Notes: generated by a model from the letters alone, not told the origin. 64,000 nucleotides of DNA from Nymphaea colorata (GCF_008831285.2 NC_045148.1:15664802-15728801); one strand, 5' to 3'. Positions 22,527-35,647 are shown, numbered from the stretch's first letter. Numbers and translations: made by a program.

Positions 22527-22600
22527 TGCATCCAACAGGAATTGAACCTACGAATTTGCCAATTATGAGTTGGGCGCTTTAACCATTCAGCCATGGATGC
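22527..22600 (-). pseudogene. trnI-CAU: Plastid-derived trnI-CAU
   Basis: Read on the - strand, 74 bp with acceptor stem GCATCCA/TGGATGC, anticodon loop CTCATAA (anticodon CAT) and T-loop TTCAATT. It is the plastid trnI-CAU, which precedes ycf2 in plastids, as here. The T stem has a weakened pair. It marks the right limit of recognisable plastid sequence. Confidence 0.88.
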
Positions 22601-22875
22601 TTCGCGGAGACTCGTCATCAACGGGGGCTATCTTTGTGTAAGTGGATTTCAATTGAAATATAATCTTTAAGCGTCGCAAGACCTCTTAGGCATTGTAATC
22701 CGATAGTGAATTTTTGTGGGTCTCTAACCTTTTTGTTTTTAGCGAGTAGCTTTTCTTTGTTTGGGTTAAACCACTTACGCAAATGCTAACTTTTTACTGG
22801 TCGGAATGATTTTCGATTTTCTTTGTTGTTTTGGTTAATTAAAGGAGACTCACTTAATTGGGATCTAATGGCAGA

Positions 22876-23150
22876 GCTGGATGCTCAAGCCAAATTGCAT
22901 AACTGAATGGCCTCTTGTTTCGGTCCCATGAGGGCTACTTTTCTAATTCTGACTATTACTCAAAAAGCAAGAAATTACTTGTCTGCAAATTGATATTACA
23001 ATATTATACACAATAGGGCTGGATGGCTAAGGCACCATTACGTGGCTGAATGGCCTCTGGTTTGGGTCCCATGAGGGCTGTTCCCCCAGTCATGGCTATT
23101 AAGTTAAAAAGAAAAAATTACTTGCCTGCAATTTGAGATTACAGCATTAC
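22876..23150. repeat. Diverged two-copy direct repeat, 142-bp period
   Basis: GCTGGATG...CTGAATGGCCTCT...GTCCCATGAGGGCT begins at 22876 and again at 23018, with similar sequence downstream (AAATTACTTG(T/C)CTGCAA). The copies are about 80 percent alike by eye. The origin is unclear; it is not plastid sequence I recognise. Confidence 0.75.
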
Positions 23151-23725
23151 ACAGATTCGCCATGCCATATTCAGCTGAGTTCCTCTATAATTGCTCCATA
23201 TGTTACATTTTTTCTTAGTTTTTATGTTTTTGTTAAATGACATTGCTATATAGATATACAGATATGGATTAAGTAAATAGATAAGTAAAGTAAATAAATA
23301 AATATGTATTTATTTATTATTCACATAGTATATGATTTATCGATATTGTTCAATATCCAATGTAGAATATTTGTTGTGGCCATTTCCTTAGATTGAAGGT
23401 GGAAAAGGTGGTGCGGAGAATGAAAAAACTTATCCAATGCATGCATCATAACAGCTTTGAAGGTCAGTAAGCATGATTCTGAGTAGATTCAAATCAATTA
23501 TGATTTCTCATATGAGGTCATGAATAAGCTCTTCCTGACGTGTAGGAGCATAAATTGCTCCTTTCTCCTTTCTCCTGCTCATAAGCTCTTTCTGTTAGTC
23601 CCCTAAAAAGCATACCTCATTGATAGATAACATTGCATGACCTTTTCAGAGCATGCAACCTCTACTAACTTGGTTGTCTTGACAGATCATAGGTGGGGAT
23701 AATCCAAATTGAGAAGGCAGTTTTA

Positions 23726-24488
23726 ATGGCATCTCCACCTGTGTTTGGTTCTAATGTAACCGTAACACCACCTGCAATTAGTCCCCTCCTTCGACGTTCT
23801 GGCAACAGGCCTGGTATGGCATCTGCTTACTTTTCATACTTGCTTTAATAGTGTAATTTATTTATAATTTATTTATGGAAATGGTTTTTAACATTATTTT
23901 TTTCTTCTTTTGTAGGCTCTGGTGAACCCTTCTTAGCATCTGATGAAAACTTTGTTTCACCAAATGAGACACTTGAAACTAGATCAGAAAGTTCTCTGAA
24001 ACATGGTCCTGCAATAATGCCTTCTCCAATTTTCTTATGGAGATTCAAGGTTTGGCATTTCAGAATATGTTGATTTGCTTAGAAAGTGCTTCAGATGCTA
24101 TAGGATTTCTCATTTGTTGAAATAGCATTCTCATTCTCCTAGTATTATTCCTCCTAATTCCTTCAGTTGGTGACATGCATTTAGGTAACAGTTGCAACTT
24201 CTGAATTCACCAGATTCTTTATTCAGTTACTTTAGAAACATGTTTATAATTGAACAAAATATACTCCTTATCAATGGGTCCAAAAGTAAACCATAAATGT
24301 TTTCTATTAAATCAATCAGGAGCTATTATTGCTACTTGCTTTGGAAAAGGAATATCTTCGTGCCAGTTTAATCTGGATAACAGATAGTAGTTTAGTTTGA
24401 GCATATTATTTTAGTTTTCTATTCAAAGCTATGTGACATGAGTGCAGGCATGGAGTGCTGATGCTGATGTAGCAAGGATGCATTTATA

Positions 24489-24527
<39 letters not shown>

Positions 24528-27500
24528 CTTATATGCATATGAGTACCAGCAAATTTTAGTACTAGTTATGCACTGATGGCTAATGTGAACCTTTAGATAA
24601 TATAAATCTATGATTATAAAGAAGGGCAATTCATAAAAGTAATTGTTAGTTGACTTTTTGAAAAAGTAATTTACACATGTCCATTTGCAAGCCATCCAAT
24701 ATCGATAAGATGTTGACTGTTGAGATTAGTGCATTTAAGTCTCATATCTGAAAACCATATATGTTTCTGTGTTTTAGTTCCTTTATTGACACACACAGAC
24801 AACAAAAGTTTAATGTGCAAATACAGAAGTACGTGCAATGCATTAGGGTGTGTAAGTATATATATAGCAGCAAATACTGCTAACTGCATTCAATGGTGAA
24901 CTTGCGCCAAGCATGGTGACTTATATATCTCATCCAACATTGGTTTGAAGACTTTCAATAATGTTTTCGTAGACGAAAATATTTCAATTTGAAGAAGTTC
25001 CTCTCACCACCAAGTGCATGATAAGTGAATGCATAGGTGGTTCTCTTCTCTGTCACATTGTTAAACCTTCTTTTATGTTCATCATATTTTTTTTGTATTA
25101 AAGTGTTTTCCTTGTTTTTCTATGTTCCAAAGTCTACAACTTCTGTCTGAATTTTCTGAAGTTTATTCTTCATAATGAAAGCTTATGAAACGAAGATAAA
25201 TGTTGATATTTTCAGGTTCTTCTGTTTTTCTTATGGAGCTTCATTTGCTGCAAGGTTAGTATGAGTATCTTTTTGATTGTTTTCTCCTTTGTTATATAGT
25301 TGGTTTCTTTCGTGGTTATCATAAATGAAGAGTTATTCATACTGTCCCTCTGTTATATGTTGTTGCTGCTGCAAATGCTGTCTGCTAACTCTCAAATTTA
25401 AAGATCATATTTTGTTTGAATTTTTAGGTTAGCTTCGACTCTGTGATGAGGATGAGTGCAGATTTACGTGATCTTTTTTTGTATGAGGTCTTTTTATATT
25501 ATAATCCTCTTCTTCTTGTGGTAAGTTTGTTTTTCCTTGATGCAATCTTGAGCTCCATTTTAAATCTCCTTATTTGATTCCAAAACTACCTTTTTTTTTT
25601 GTTTTTGCTTTTCTTCATTTACAGACAATGATGGTTTGGCTTTGGGGAGTAAATTTATGGGTCTTTTCTCAATCATCTGTGAATTACGGAAAAATATTTG
25701 ACCTCGATCATACTTATCTCACTCACAGAGAAATATGGAAGGTAGAGATACTGTTGATGAAGTTTCAATTGAATCTTGCTTTGGTGCGCTTATTTCCCAT
25801 TACTGTGTTATATACTTTCCTTTCTTATTCACTATCACAACTCTAAGAAAGAAAATCTGGTATTCCTGAAGTTCTAACCAGTACATAGTAAAGTAAAGAC
25901 TATATACTTTTTGAACTGTATTTTCTGGAGCTTGTAGAACTGTTTGGCTGGCCAAGTATGACATCAACAACTATGGTATGGTGGCAGCAGTCAGGGCTGC
26001 TCTACTACAATGTTTTTACTGCTTGATGCCCCATAATCTACCTATAATTGAAGGAAAGTACGATAGGATGGAAGAGTATGAGGGAAAGTGAAAAAGGAGA
26101 TGCAAAAGAAGAGAACGACCTAGAGGTTTTATAAGAGAGACTAAGTCATTGTTCGGCACCTCTGAGTAACATAAAAGAGAGGATTGAGGGGCTTTATGAG
26201 AGAGATTAAGTCATTGTTTGGCACCTGTGACTAACTAAGTAATAGACCTTTTTCTTTTACAAAATGGACTACTTCCCTTCTTCCTTTTCAAGTTCTTAGG
26301 TGGGTTGGGCTTGCAGAATTTTATATAAAAGACATGGCAAAACTGCTTATGGGATGTAATTTTTGTGATGATTGTATTTGCAGTGCGCAACATGGATGAC
26401 AATATTTGTCCCAACAAGCATGACTGCGTATCTTTACTTGTACTCTCATGGAGAAGTATCCTTAGCTGCATCTCAACCAGTGTAACATCTAGCCTTTCTC
26501 TTGAAGTTTAAGCGTTGAGGATATTACATCTTTTGTTATTGTTCATGTATTTGTCTTCCTTGGAGACGTAACACCGTAATGAAATTGGAAAGTTACTTCC
26601 ATTTTATTTCTTATTGTTTTGGTCCAAGTTTTCCAACATATCTCTGTTTTTTTTTAATGTTTGTTTAGGGGAAACCACCTTCAGCATAAAAAACTCCTAA
26701 GGTCCATAGACTCCATACTCTATGCCTTCAAGGTTCTGGCTTGTTTCTGAGCTTGGGTGAACCTCCGGTACATCCTTCAACTTGAGAGTTGCAGTTCCCA
26801 TTGTTTGCAGCTCAAAGGAGTAATGCACTGGAGTGTGACAGCGGCCATGAGATTTGAACCTTGAACCTCTTTTTTACGAACCACCTTGTGCTGAGTCATG
26901 CTATGCCCCTTGAGGCAGCATATCTATGTTGTTTTTGCATCTCATGCATACCTTTCTTGTTGGCATTTGTATTGTATCACATCTTCATCCTGGCAGCAAC
27001 CCAAAACAGAATTCTTCCCTGTCCTTAACAACAGCAAAAGGTTCCTAAGTTGTCTCTTCATTAAATACCTGTGACCATCTTAGTCTAGTCATATCCTTTC
27101 TGGAAAAAGTACATAAAGGCTGCTAGATATATGTCTCTTATGTAACTGGCCTTATCCACTTTGAAGGATGTCTAGCATGAATATGCTCCTCTCCTCTGGT
27201 ATCAGGTTGGATATCGATATGTGGTTGTATCATGAAATGCTAAAAATAAATAGGCCAGTTTAACAGGAGTTAGATATAGTTTGTGTTCTATGTCTACAAA
27301 TGCATAAAATGTAGAGAATTAAGTATGCTCAGATATGGGTGGTGCTACTTGTTCATTTTCAAGAAAGTCGATGCCATATATTTTTATCTTTGCTTGGTAA
27401 AAATACCAGTATTTTCCTATACCACCTAGAGGATCATGCAGGTTATTAAACTTTGACCAACCCATATGTGAATACTTTTAAGCCTTCAAGTTTATATGCT

Positions 27501-30500
27501 CACACACACTTATGTGTATGTTTCTAAGTGCATGTGTTTGTGTAGATTCCGTTTGCTGTGCTAGGTTTTCAAAAAGGGCATGCGATCTGCTTTATTAAAT
27601 TAGCATCTAGTCTTTTCTTGGAAGGGCAATTGTCTGCTTTTGCCTCTTATTCCTATAATGAGACATATCGACTTCTAATTAAACTTATGATGCTAAGAGA
27701 TGCTTTTTAAGAGATGCTTTTTATTCTTTAGAAGCTTCACCATGGAGTTCTCTCTCTCTATAGCTGTTGTAACTTATTAAATTAGACTTGGAGCTCTGTG
27801 ATATTTCTATTTCATTAGGAGGTTACTTTGTTTCTCTGGCTGGATGGGAGTAGCAAATTCATGTGTTTGAAATGCATGACTTATTATTTTCTATATGTCT
27901 TTGCAGTTTGCAAAGATATATTGTCTCTTTCAGAGTGTTTGTTACATGGATTTGGACTGATTTCTTTTACAATTATCATGTCATCATCTGAGTTAACATT
28001 ATGACTTTATGAGAAATTTTAGAGTAATTTAACTGGTTATGAATTTAACTGTGCAGTAATTTATCAGAGTAATTATAATTTATCAGAGTAATTACTTTCT
28101 TTCTTACTATCACAGGTACTCTTGTATGCAGCTGTTCTTATGGTTCTCATATTTCCATTTGATATTTTTTATTTATCTTCTCGTTATTATTTCTTGAAGA
28201 CATTATGGAGGATACTACTCCCATTACAGGTACATATTTGAGATTTGTGACACATCCGTATCCTTCGACTTATATATATCTTTCAGTGTTTCAAGCCTGC
28301 TTAATTCTGGTTCTTGACTTCTTTCTGAATGGCACTGTCGGTGGGATAATTTTACTGATGTTTGCTTTGCAGAAAGCAGCTGCTTCAAACTGCTTTTAAT
28401 CAACCAAGTCAAAAATTCTGAGCTGATCAATTTCTTTTGGGGTTTATAAAATCTTTAAATTTGATAAAGCAAATTATGACCCACGACTTGCAGCACATAA
28501 ATTACTTTGGGTGACAAACTGACAATTGAAGGTATATAATGTGATGGGTGTGGAACCAGAAGAAGACTTAGGGGCGGAGGTCCTGGACCCCCTGCATTTT
28601 TCCGAATATATAGAATTTTTCAAAAGCTCACTTATGACCCTGCCTATAATTTTTACAACACATATTCACACACCTAAATTTCCTGTTCCTCTTTCTGCGA
28701 TAGGGAATTACTGCATACTGTTATCACTGTTTTCTCTTGCACGTTCTTTCTGCACTTGTTTGAACTTTAAACTGACTTTTGCTGCTTTCTGTACTAAAAT
28801 TTGTTAAGTTTGCTTTGTCTTGAAGAATGAAAACAAGCAGCCATCACCAATCTCTTGGCTTATATCTGGCTGGTCAAGAACATTAACTTCTTGCTGACCT
28901 TGATATATCATAATTGTAGGTGACTTTGGATGTTTAGTAATTAACTCTTTAGTTTCATTTTTCTAATGCAGGCAATAACATTTGCAGATTTTTTTATTGC
29001 TGATATCTTGACCTCCATGTCAAAGGTAACCAAAGCATTTTCTTATACATTTTCATCTGATTCATACTAACTGATAAGTGGATAGCCTCCACATTTCTTT
29101 CTCTGATTGGAATGGAAGTCAATGGTCCAAGGATAGGAAGTAAGAAATACTGAATTGGCACTTGCGAACACATTCATATATGCCTACAAATGGAAATCTT
29201 CTTTGCATGCATAAACCTCTTAAATGTAAAGTCCACCATCGTTCGTGATTTTTGCCCTTCTTCATGCTTATATTGGCTGCATATCTTCATCAGATGGCCC
29301 CTTTAGTGGTGGGTGAATTTGGATCTCATTTTCCCCTGCACAAGAAACTCATAACTTCGATTTGGTGATTTTATGCTTTTATTTTTCATAAGCTTATTTA
29401 GTAGCTTTCAAGGCACATATCTTGACTTCCAAGTGATTGGCAGGTATTGTCCGATCTAGAGCGTTCAGTCTGCCGAATGGTCCATCGACAGGTTTGTTTC
29501 TGAATCGGTATCCTTAATTTGGGAGCTCTTAAAATAGAAAGTGCAAGATCCTATCATTGTTAAATGACTGTGTGCCCAAATGGGCATGTCAGTTAGTAGT
29601 TTATGTTTAGTTCTTTATATGCCTGAATTCCTGTGCCTGTTTTATTTACTGTAGTGACATGTAATTTTGATGAATTTGGTAACAGGTTGCAACAATTGCA
29701 TGGTTTGAAGCTGATTCTATTTGTGGCAGTCACTCTGTTGCAATTCCCTTAGCGCTTGTCCTACCTTACCTATGCCGGTTTTTCCAATGTGTTAGGCAAT
29801 ACAAGGATACTAAAGAGAAAACATGTCTTTTAAATGGTAAGATCTTTTATTTGGTAGCCTTAAAGCATTTAGCTGCTAGGATATGCTGCCATATTTACAA
29901 ATAGGCAAAGTTGGCAAACGTACCTCACGGGGTTAAGAATAAAGATTAGCCTCTTCAATTTAAAGAGGACATGAACATTGAGAAATGGGAATCAAACATT
30001 AGCCTGATTCATTCTAACAAGGACACAAGCCTAAGAATTAATGTGTGTTCATCCTATTTGGGATTGCTAGATATGCCAATCTAACATCACTTTTCCATTA
30101 ATGAGCTTCTCAGATGCAAATCTAGATCCGCTGACGTTTCTGTGACTACATCTGCTTTGTGTTTTTTCAGCTTTAAAGTACTCAACAGCAGTACCTGTAA
30201 TCTTCCTTTCGGCACTCAAGTATCACGTGTTTCCTGAAAGCTGGACAAATTTCTATCGTCCTCTTTGGCTTATTTCAAGTGTAGTAAATTCTCTGTATTC
30301 ATTTTACTGGGATGTGACCCGGGATTGGGATTTGAGGTATGCCATTTTATTTGTGAGAAGTGATACTTTAAAGGGGGTGTTTGGCAACAGTAACAAGTTA
30401 CCATTCCATGAAGTTGCCCCAAAAATTGGGCTGGATTTGTGGAACGATATGTGACAGCATTTAATGAATTTGCTTCATTCTTTGGGGCAGATTGATGGAA

Positions 30501-31181
30501 CGGTATCAACTTGTTACGGTTACCAAGCGACTCCTTGTGGACGTCAGGATCTATGCTGGTGCATTTGTTTATTCATTTCACTTTGTTTTCCTACCAGTGT
30601 TTTCTCCAGAATTTTCAAGTTTAAGGCTCCTAGTATACTCTCCAGCTTGTTATATGGACGGCAATGGGTGAGCATTTCACATTCCTTTCTTTTGCTTTTG
30701 CTCTTTCAATGACTCTTAATGGAAATAATATTCAGTATGTTTCCTGGTTTCTTGTAATTTTCTTGCTCTTTCCTGTCTGTGTTGGTTGAGTTATCTGTTA
30801 GGGTTCTCGCTATTCCATATAAAAAACTGATCTTTTACCATATGTGAGAGACACAAGTGCCAACACTCTAAAGAGATAAAGGCTTTAGTTTTTCCATGAT
30901 TGTTCACTCTGACCATTTTGCAGGTCTATTTCTGGGTAATAGGAAGCAATCTGATCCTCCGCTGCACATGGACATACAAGCTTTCAGCTCATCTTCGGCA
31001 TAATTACTTGACCGTATTTGCGATAACCGCCTTGGAGATCGTTCGACGGTTCCAGTGGGTTTTCTTTCGAGTGGAGAACGAGTGGAACAAAATGACGACC
31101 AAGCAAAACTTGCAGGTATCCATGAGTGAACTCCCAAGTGAGGAAGACAAGTTGCTTGGTTCGACCAACCACAATGTATAA
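23726..31181 (+). CDS. EXS-domain multipass membrane protein without SPX domain (XPR1/PHO1/Erd1 superfamily)
   Basis: Thirteen exons: 23726-23813, 23916-24049, 25216-25254, 25428-25520, 25625-25741, 26384-26479, 28116-28229, 28972-29025, 29444-29491, 29686-29836, 30171-30336, 30598-30667, 30924-31181. All junctions are GT/AG and in phase, giving 475 residues. The N-terminal 75 or so residues are Ser/Pro-rich. The rest is hydrophobic with several membrane segments (MMVWLWGVNLWVF, VLMVLIFPFDIFYL and others) and EXS signatures: ALKY...LYSFYWDVTRDWDL, VIGSNLILRCTWTYKLSAHL and ALEIVRRFQWVFFRVENEW. It corresponds to the short plant EXS family (Arabidopsis At5g35730 type). SPX-EXS relatives (PHO1, XPR1) export phosphate, and the SPX-less yeast Erd1 acts at the Golgi in phosphate recycling and retention. 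A Golgi or endomembrane role here is inference. The start is the first ATG after an in-frame stop at 23690. Confidence 0.95.
24491..24528. repeat. CT microsatellite in EXS intron 2
   Basis: Nearly uninterrupted CT run within the 1.17-kb second intron. Confidence 0.9.
30373..30534. mobile_element. Fold-back MITE inside EXS intron 11
   Basis: The left end (GTGTTTGGCAACAGTAACAA) and inverted right end (GTCGCTTGGTAACCGTAACA) are parts of an inverted repeat of about 50 bp, extending to TTCCAT and TTGCCCCAAA on both sides, around a short loop. The GTTTGG-type end is Tourist-like, but no clear target duplication is visible. It occupies most of the 261-bp intron. Frames read through it are not coding. 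Confidence 0.7.
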
Positions 31182-34100
31182 ACCGGCATCGTTCTCGATT
31201 TTTTCCTTTTTGCAGTTTTTTTTTTTAATTTTATAATTTTGATGGTTGGGATCAATTATGGTCCTCCAAAAAGTATAGGTAGATCATTGTCACCTCACTT
31301 GCTATTATTTTTTTATGGAAATATGAAAATATGATAAAGAGAAATGTCAATGGTTTGGGTGCTACCTTTTTTTTTTTCCATGTTTTTTCCTAAAAAAATC
31401 CTACTTCTGATCCATTCCTCCGTCTTCCTCCCTCCTTTCCTCTGTCTTCCAAGTCCGTTTAAAGGGGAAGTGGTCTGAGATAAAAAGAAAAAAAGTCGGA
31501 AAACAGACTATGGGAGTCCACTAGGTTTCTTCCGTCAACTGCAATCAAATCAAGTCGGTTTCTTCCGTCAACTACCCCAATCAGACCAGGTCGGAAATGC
31601 TACTTAGCAAGTGGATGGCGGGAAAGCATGGTTGGATATTGCTATCTACTTGTTACCAACTTTGGCCAATTTCATGCATCTAATTGGCAACTTGGTGACT
31701 CGGGCAAGTCAAGTCTTCTCTATTTTGTCAAAACAATAATTTATGATAGTGACCCTTAACATACCATATAATTGTACCTTAATCAAAATGGCAATAATAA
31801 TAGTAATGGCATATATAAAAATTCAAAATTTAAATTTGTTATACGTATGTTAGTCAGCAATGTAGTCAGAATCGGTCTAAATTGGCTGATCTTGAATGAA
31901 TCTGTGACCAACTGATCCGGTTCATGGACGGGATCAGTTGGCAGCGCTATCAATTTGGTTTAAGACCTGATTTTCACAACACTGATATAATATGACTCAA
32001 GAAAATGAATTGACTGACTTGTGGAGTCAATCATAAAAATCGATTGACTTGGCGTAGAGAAGCAGGCTCGTCAGTCACCGTAAGTAGTCATGTCAATGAT
32101 TGGGACATAGTCTAAACATCTGTACCTGAGTTCAAGTCGTAGGATTCGATAAGAAAAATCGGCATCTGATTAATAATCAAATGCAGGTATGACTTGGAGG
32201 GTTTCTCTTACTGAATTTAATTGATGTTCAACTTTTATACATAATCCGAATCCATTGATGCATAAAAATTAAGGTATAGTTTTAAATTTTCCTTGCCACC
32301 TTATTGCTGAAAGCCGAAGATGATGTCAGGAAGGTTGTAATTTAATTTCCGAAACAATGGGCCGAAAGGTGGTGAAACAGTGATCTCCTGAACAATGGAT
32401 GGAGCAGGATGAACTGAACATTCACCAAAGCCTGTCCACCTATGAATTGGTCAAGTTGGATGCAGAACTCCAAACTGCACAACAGATGTCAGTATTTTCT
32501 TGAGAATCTTGCTATTCATTCACGAGGTTTTCATAGACTGACAGGACGCTAAGGGCCAGGATATATTAAAACGCATGTTCTCTCTCTCCCTCTCTCTCTC
32601 TGTCTGAGTGTGAGAGGATAGGTGCCAAACCCATAAATGTTATATATAGCTCAATGTTCACGTGTTATAAGCTCAATCTTCAAAATTTCAAACAATGGAA
32701 GTTTCTTTCACTTCTGTTGCATTAAATGCTCATTGTTGAATAGCGAGAAACAAAGAAAGTCGTGGAAGGCTAGTGACAATTGACATGATTTTGTGAAAAT
32801 TGAATCTACCTATTTAGAATTATTCAGCCATCTAAGCATTTAATTCATCATGATGTATGGTTAAAAATAAAACATGGAGAAAAAAATGATAAGCACTTTT
32901 GTCATCTATTATAATGCATGTTTTTTTCTTCCTGTTTTTCTCTCAACCATCTATTTGCATCAAATGAATAGCCCAAGTTAAATGGTTGAATGATTCTAAA
33001 TAGTCAGAGTCAGAATTCACTCAATATATATATATATATATATATTATCCAATTTGAAGTTATAATTTCTTAAACCTCACTATCTTACCTACTTTCTTTT
33101 TCCCCTCCTCCTTTTTCATTTTTTTCCTTTTACAACCTTTCCTTTCACTTTAAGATCGCCAGATTTAAAAAAGAAAATGGACTTCAAAATCTAATAGGAA
33201 AAGATACTGATTCTACTAATGCCCTATATATATATTGTAGATGTACTATATCATGTACTTGAGTACATGGCTTCATGCGCATTCCAGCTCAAAGTCATTC
33301 ATGCAAGTGGTTTTTCTTTTTAAGAAACAAAGTGCACTCATGTATTCCTCATGCAGACATTGACAAAGAAAGCACCTTATCGAATGTGGAGATAACGAGT
33401 TTCTATAAAGCGGATGAAGGTTTCAACTGTCAAATCTAATAAAAGAGTGATCTGTAAATTGGAACACATAAATTGTGTTAAACATGAACGTTATCGGCAT
33501 TGAGCTTTTTGTATAGTTTTCCACACGCGCGCACGAATGCGCACACATGCACATATATATAGGATTTTAAATTTGCTGAAGTCTCAACCAGATTGGTGAT
33601 TTTGAGGTCATCGCCACATTGGAAGTCTGTAATTGGTTTGAAGAAAAAATATTTATACTTTCTTCACAGAATCGATCTGTCTGGATTTTAATTGAATCAG
33701 CATGTGACTTAGAACTTGGAATATATGAGTATGCGATACTTAAAGGAGGGCCGAACCTTCATCGACATGATCTGACTCGTCGAGCACAAAGTACAAAAGA
33801 ATGCTCAACTTTTCTGCATGCAATACCAGTGAACTATTCATACATCTCCGCAAGTGGCCGATCAAATATATATATGTATATGTCAATATACTCATTCTTC
33901 CAACTGGAACATAGAAACATGTACTGCATTTTATTGTGGATGAGAACAGTATTTGGTCCTGTCGATGGTGGAAATCACAGTTGCAAATCGTACTGTAACT
34001 TCACTCCAACAAATATGTGTTCTACGAAAGGGAACATTCAGATCTTGTTGTTCATGTTAAAAGTTACATGTGTGGCTTTTTTGTGGGCGCCAATTCTCCA

Positions 34101-34951
34101 AAGTACTTAGAAAACATGCTTACAATAACATTTTGGCTAGTTGGGAAGCTGGAAATCTTTTCTGGGGTGATTTAGTTGACTTTGAAGTCCAATTTGCAAA
34201 AGAAATTTAAAAGAACGTGGGAAAGGGCTGCCGTTTCTACTCAGTACATCTGCCTACAGTAATACAAATTAGTATTTTCCCACAATGATGCCGCCGTTTT
34301 TCTATCTGCTGCAATCTGGGAATTGTAAGCATGATGGGGAAACCATTTTCTAAATTGTAATTAATGCATCTCCATCAATCTTGATATAATCATTGGTAAA
34401 CTTAAAGAAAAAATAACAATAACTGATAAATTTTCCACAAAAATGTGGCAGTTGGTTGCCGGGGTGGGAAATTTTGACAGGAAATTGCAAACAGGTGCTC
34501 TGCGCGCTTTCCTTCCCAGCTTGAAAAGAATTACCACAAAACTATAAAAAATCACACCTTTTTAGACTTACCATCATTTCATAGGGAAGGCATGGCACTA
34601 GAACTCCATGAAAGTCTGTTCAATGGAAACAATTTCCACCAGATCCGAACATGGGTCAACATAAGAATGCATTTTCATGTTTGCCTTTAATTTCTTTGTT
34701 CTCGCATTTGAGTTAGAAAAATTGTTATCTACTTGCCAACATATTTCCATTTCATTGAAGATTAACTCTCAATTTTCATTAAGAAATAAAAAATAAAAAG
34801 GAAGATTTACAATACCAGCTAAGAAACATCCTGTCTAGCCTCTCAAACCAGGCATCTTATGTAAACCGAGTCGAGCCGGGCTGAGCGGAGCGAAGCCTAT
34901 AGACAAGTTCAGAGAAGCCGGTTTATCTTGGGGAGCTTCGAAACGCATAGT
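31182..34951. other. Intergenic between the EXS gene and the second zinc-finger gene
   Basis: Holds the EXS 3' UTR, a CT run (32578-32602), a TA run (33026-33046) and unremarkable AT-rich DNA. A 163-codon frame at 33619-34110 has no ATG at its start, no recognisable domain and no splice context, so I do not call it. Confidence 0.5.
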
Positions 34952-35647
34952 TCATGGTGCAGCTGGTCCAAGGCTCAGATGCAGATCCAAGCCGACTTCT
35001 TGGTCTCCGTCGCCGGAGAACTTTGTCGGCGAAGGTGAAGCAAAGGAGTGCGAAGGTAAGTAAGGCACTGACGAGTGGTGGCTGCTGCTGCCACCTTGAA
35101 ACGTTTGCCGCGGCGACGGCGGCAAGGAACTGTAAGTTGCTGGCGGTGATGTCATACCAGGGCCATGAAAAGCCATAAACGGCCCCCCAGCAAAGCCGGC
35201 GACAGGCTGAGAGGGGTAGCCCCACGACGGAGAGCGCGCCGACGGCAACATGGCCGGAGCCGGCAAGTTCTTAAGTTCACTGGTGTAGCCAACTATGGGC
35301 CTTGAAGAGTGGGGTGAGAAAACGATGGATCCAGACACGGGTTGGAAGCCGTAGGTGCTCCCCGCCGGATACCGATTAGCATGCATCTGCGCTCTCTTCA
35401 TCTGTTGCCTCTCCTTCTTGTGAGCGTTCTGATGGCCGCCCAGTGCCTGAGAATTGGCGAACTCCCGGAAACAATACTGGCACTCGTACTTCCGGCCGTC
35501 TCCACCGGGATTCGCACCGGATTCCGAAGATCCACCACCATGGTTAGATGAACTAGAATCATCTTCCTCGTAGACCTGGAAGCCGAATAGCTTCAGTGGC
35601 TTCTTCTGGTCAGGGTGGTGGCATGGGATGACTGAAGTTTCTGCCAT
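34952..35647 (-). CDS. C2H2 zinc-finger transcription factor, paralogue of the gene at 8.3 kb
   Basis: Intronless, 231 residues. It has an N-terminal LKLFGFQV motif (18-25), an acidic/Ser linker, one finger with Cys56 and Cys59 in [16 protein letters not shown] at 67-72 with His72, and His76. A basic [11 protein letters not shown] follows, then a long Pro/Ser/Gly-rich middle. LDLHLSL near the C-terminus (220-226) is an EAR-type repression motif. Finger and flanks match the 8.3-kb gene almost exactly ([20 protein letters not shown] is shared apart from the first residue), while the middle regions have diverged. ZFP5/ZFP6/ZFP8/GIS relatives control epidermal hair formation; function here is inferred. 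I chose the ATG at 35647 because the frame upstream offers only a GTG and no family similarity. Confidence 0.94.
   Translation of the reverse strand: MAETSVIPCHHPDQKKPLKLFGFQVYEEDDSSSSNHGGGSSESGANPGGDGRKYECQYCFREFANSQALGGHQNAHKKERQQMKRAQMHANRYPAGSTYGFQPVSGSIVFSPHSSRPIVGYTSELKNLPAPAMLPSARSPSWGYPSQPVAGFAGGPFMAFHGPGMTSPPATYSSLPPSPRQTFQGGSSSHHSSVPYLPSHSFASPSPTKFSGDGDQEVGLDLHLSLGPAAP

Larger units (their letters stand above)
20963..22600. other. Nuclear plastid DNA (NUPT) mosaic
   Basis: About 1.6 kb of plastid-derived sequence assembled from regions that are not adjacent in plastid genomes: the rrn5 3' end, its spacer and trnR-ACG (inverted repeat); rpl14 (large single copy); a mid-ycf2 piece and the ycf2 5' region with trnI-CAU, both on the - strand. 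Within each block plastid order is kept (rrn5-trnR; trnI-ycf2). Substitutions and indels show decay, and plant nuclear genes flank the block. A mitochondrial intermediate is possible because plant mitochondrial DNA also carries plastid pieces. Confidence 0.9.

Noticed and set aside
20963-22600. Window derived from a plastid or mitochondrial genome
   Set aside because: Only this 1.6-kb block is plastid-like, in non-plastid order with decay. Spliced nuclear genes lie on both sides.
33619-34110. 163-codon + strand frame
   Set aside because: It does not start at ATG, has no recognisable domain, and has ordinary AT-rich composition. An open frame of this length can occur by chance in 64 kb.
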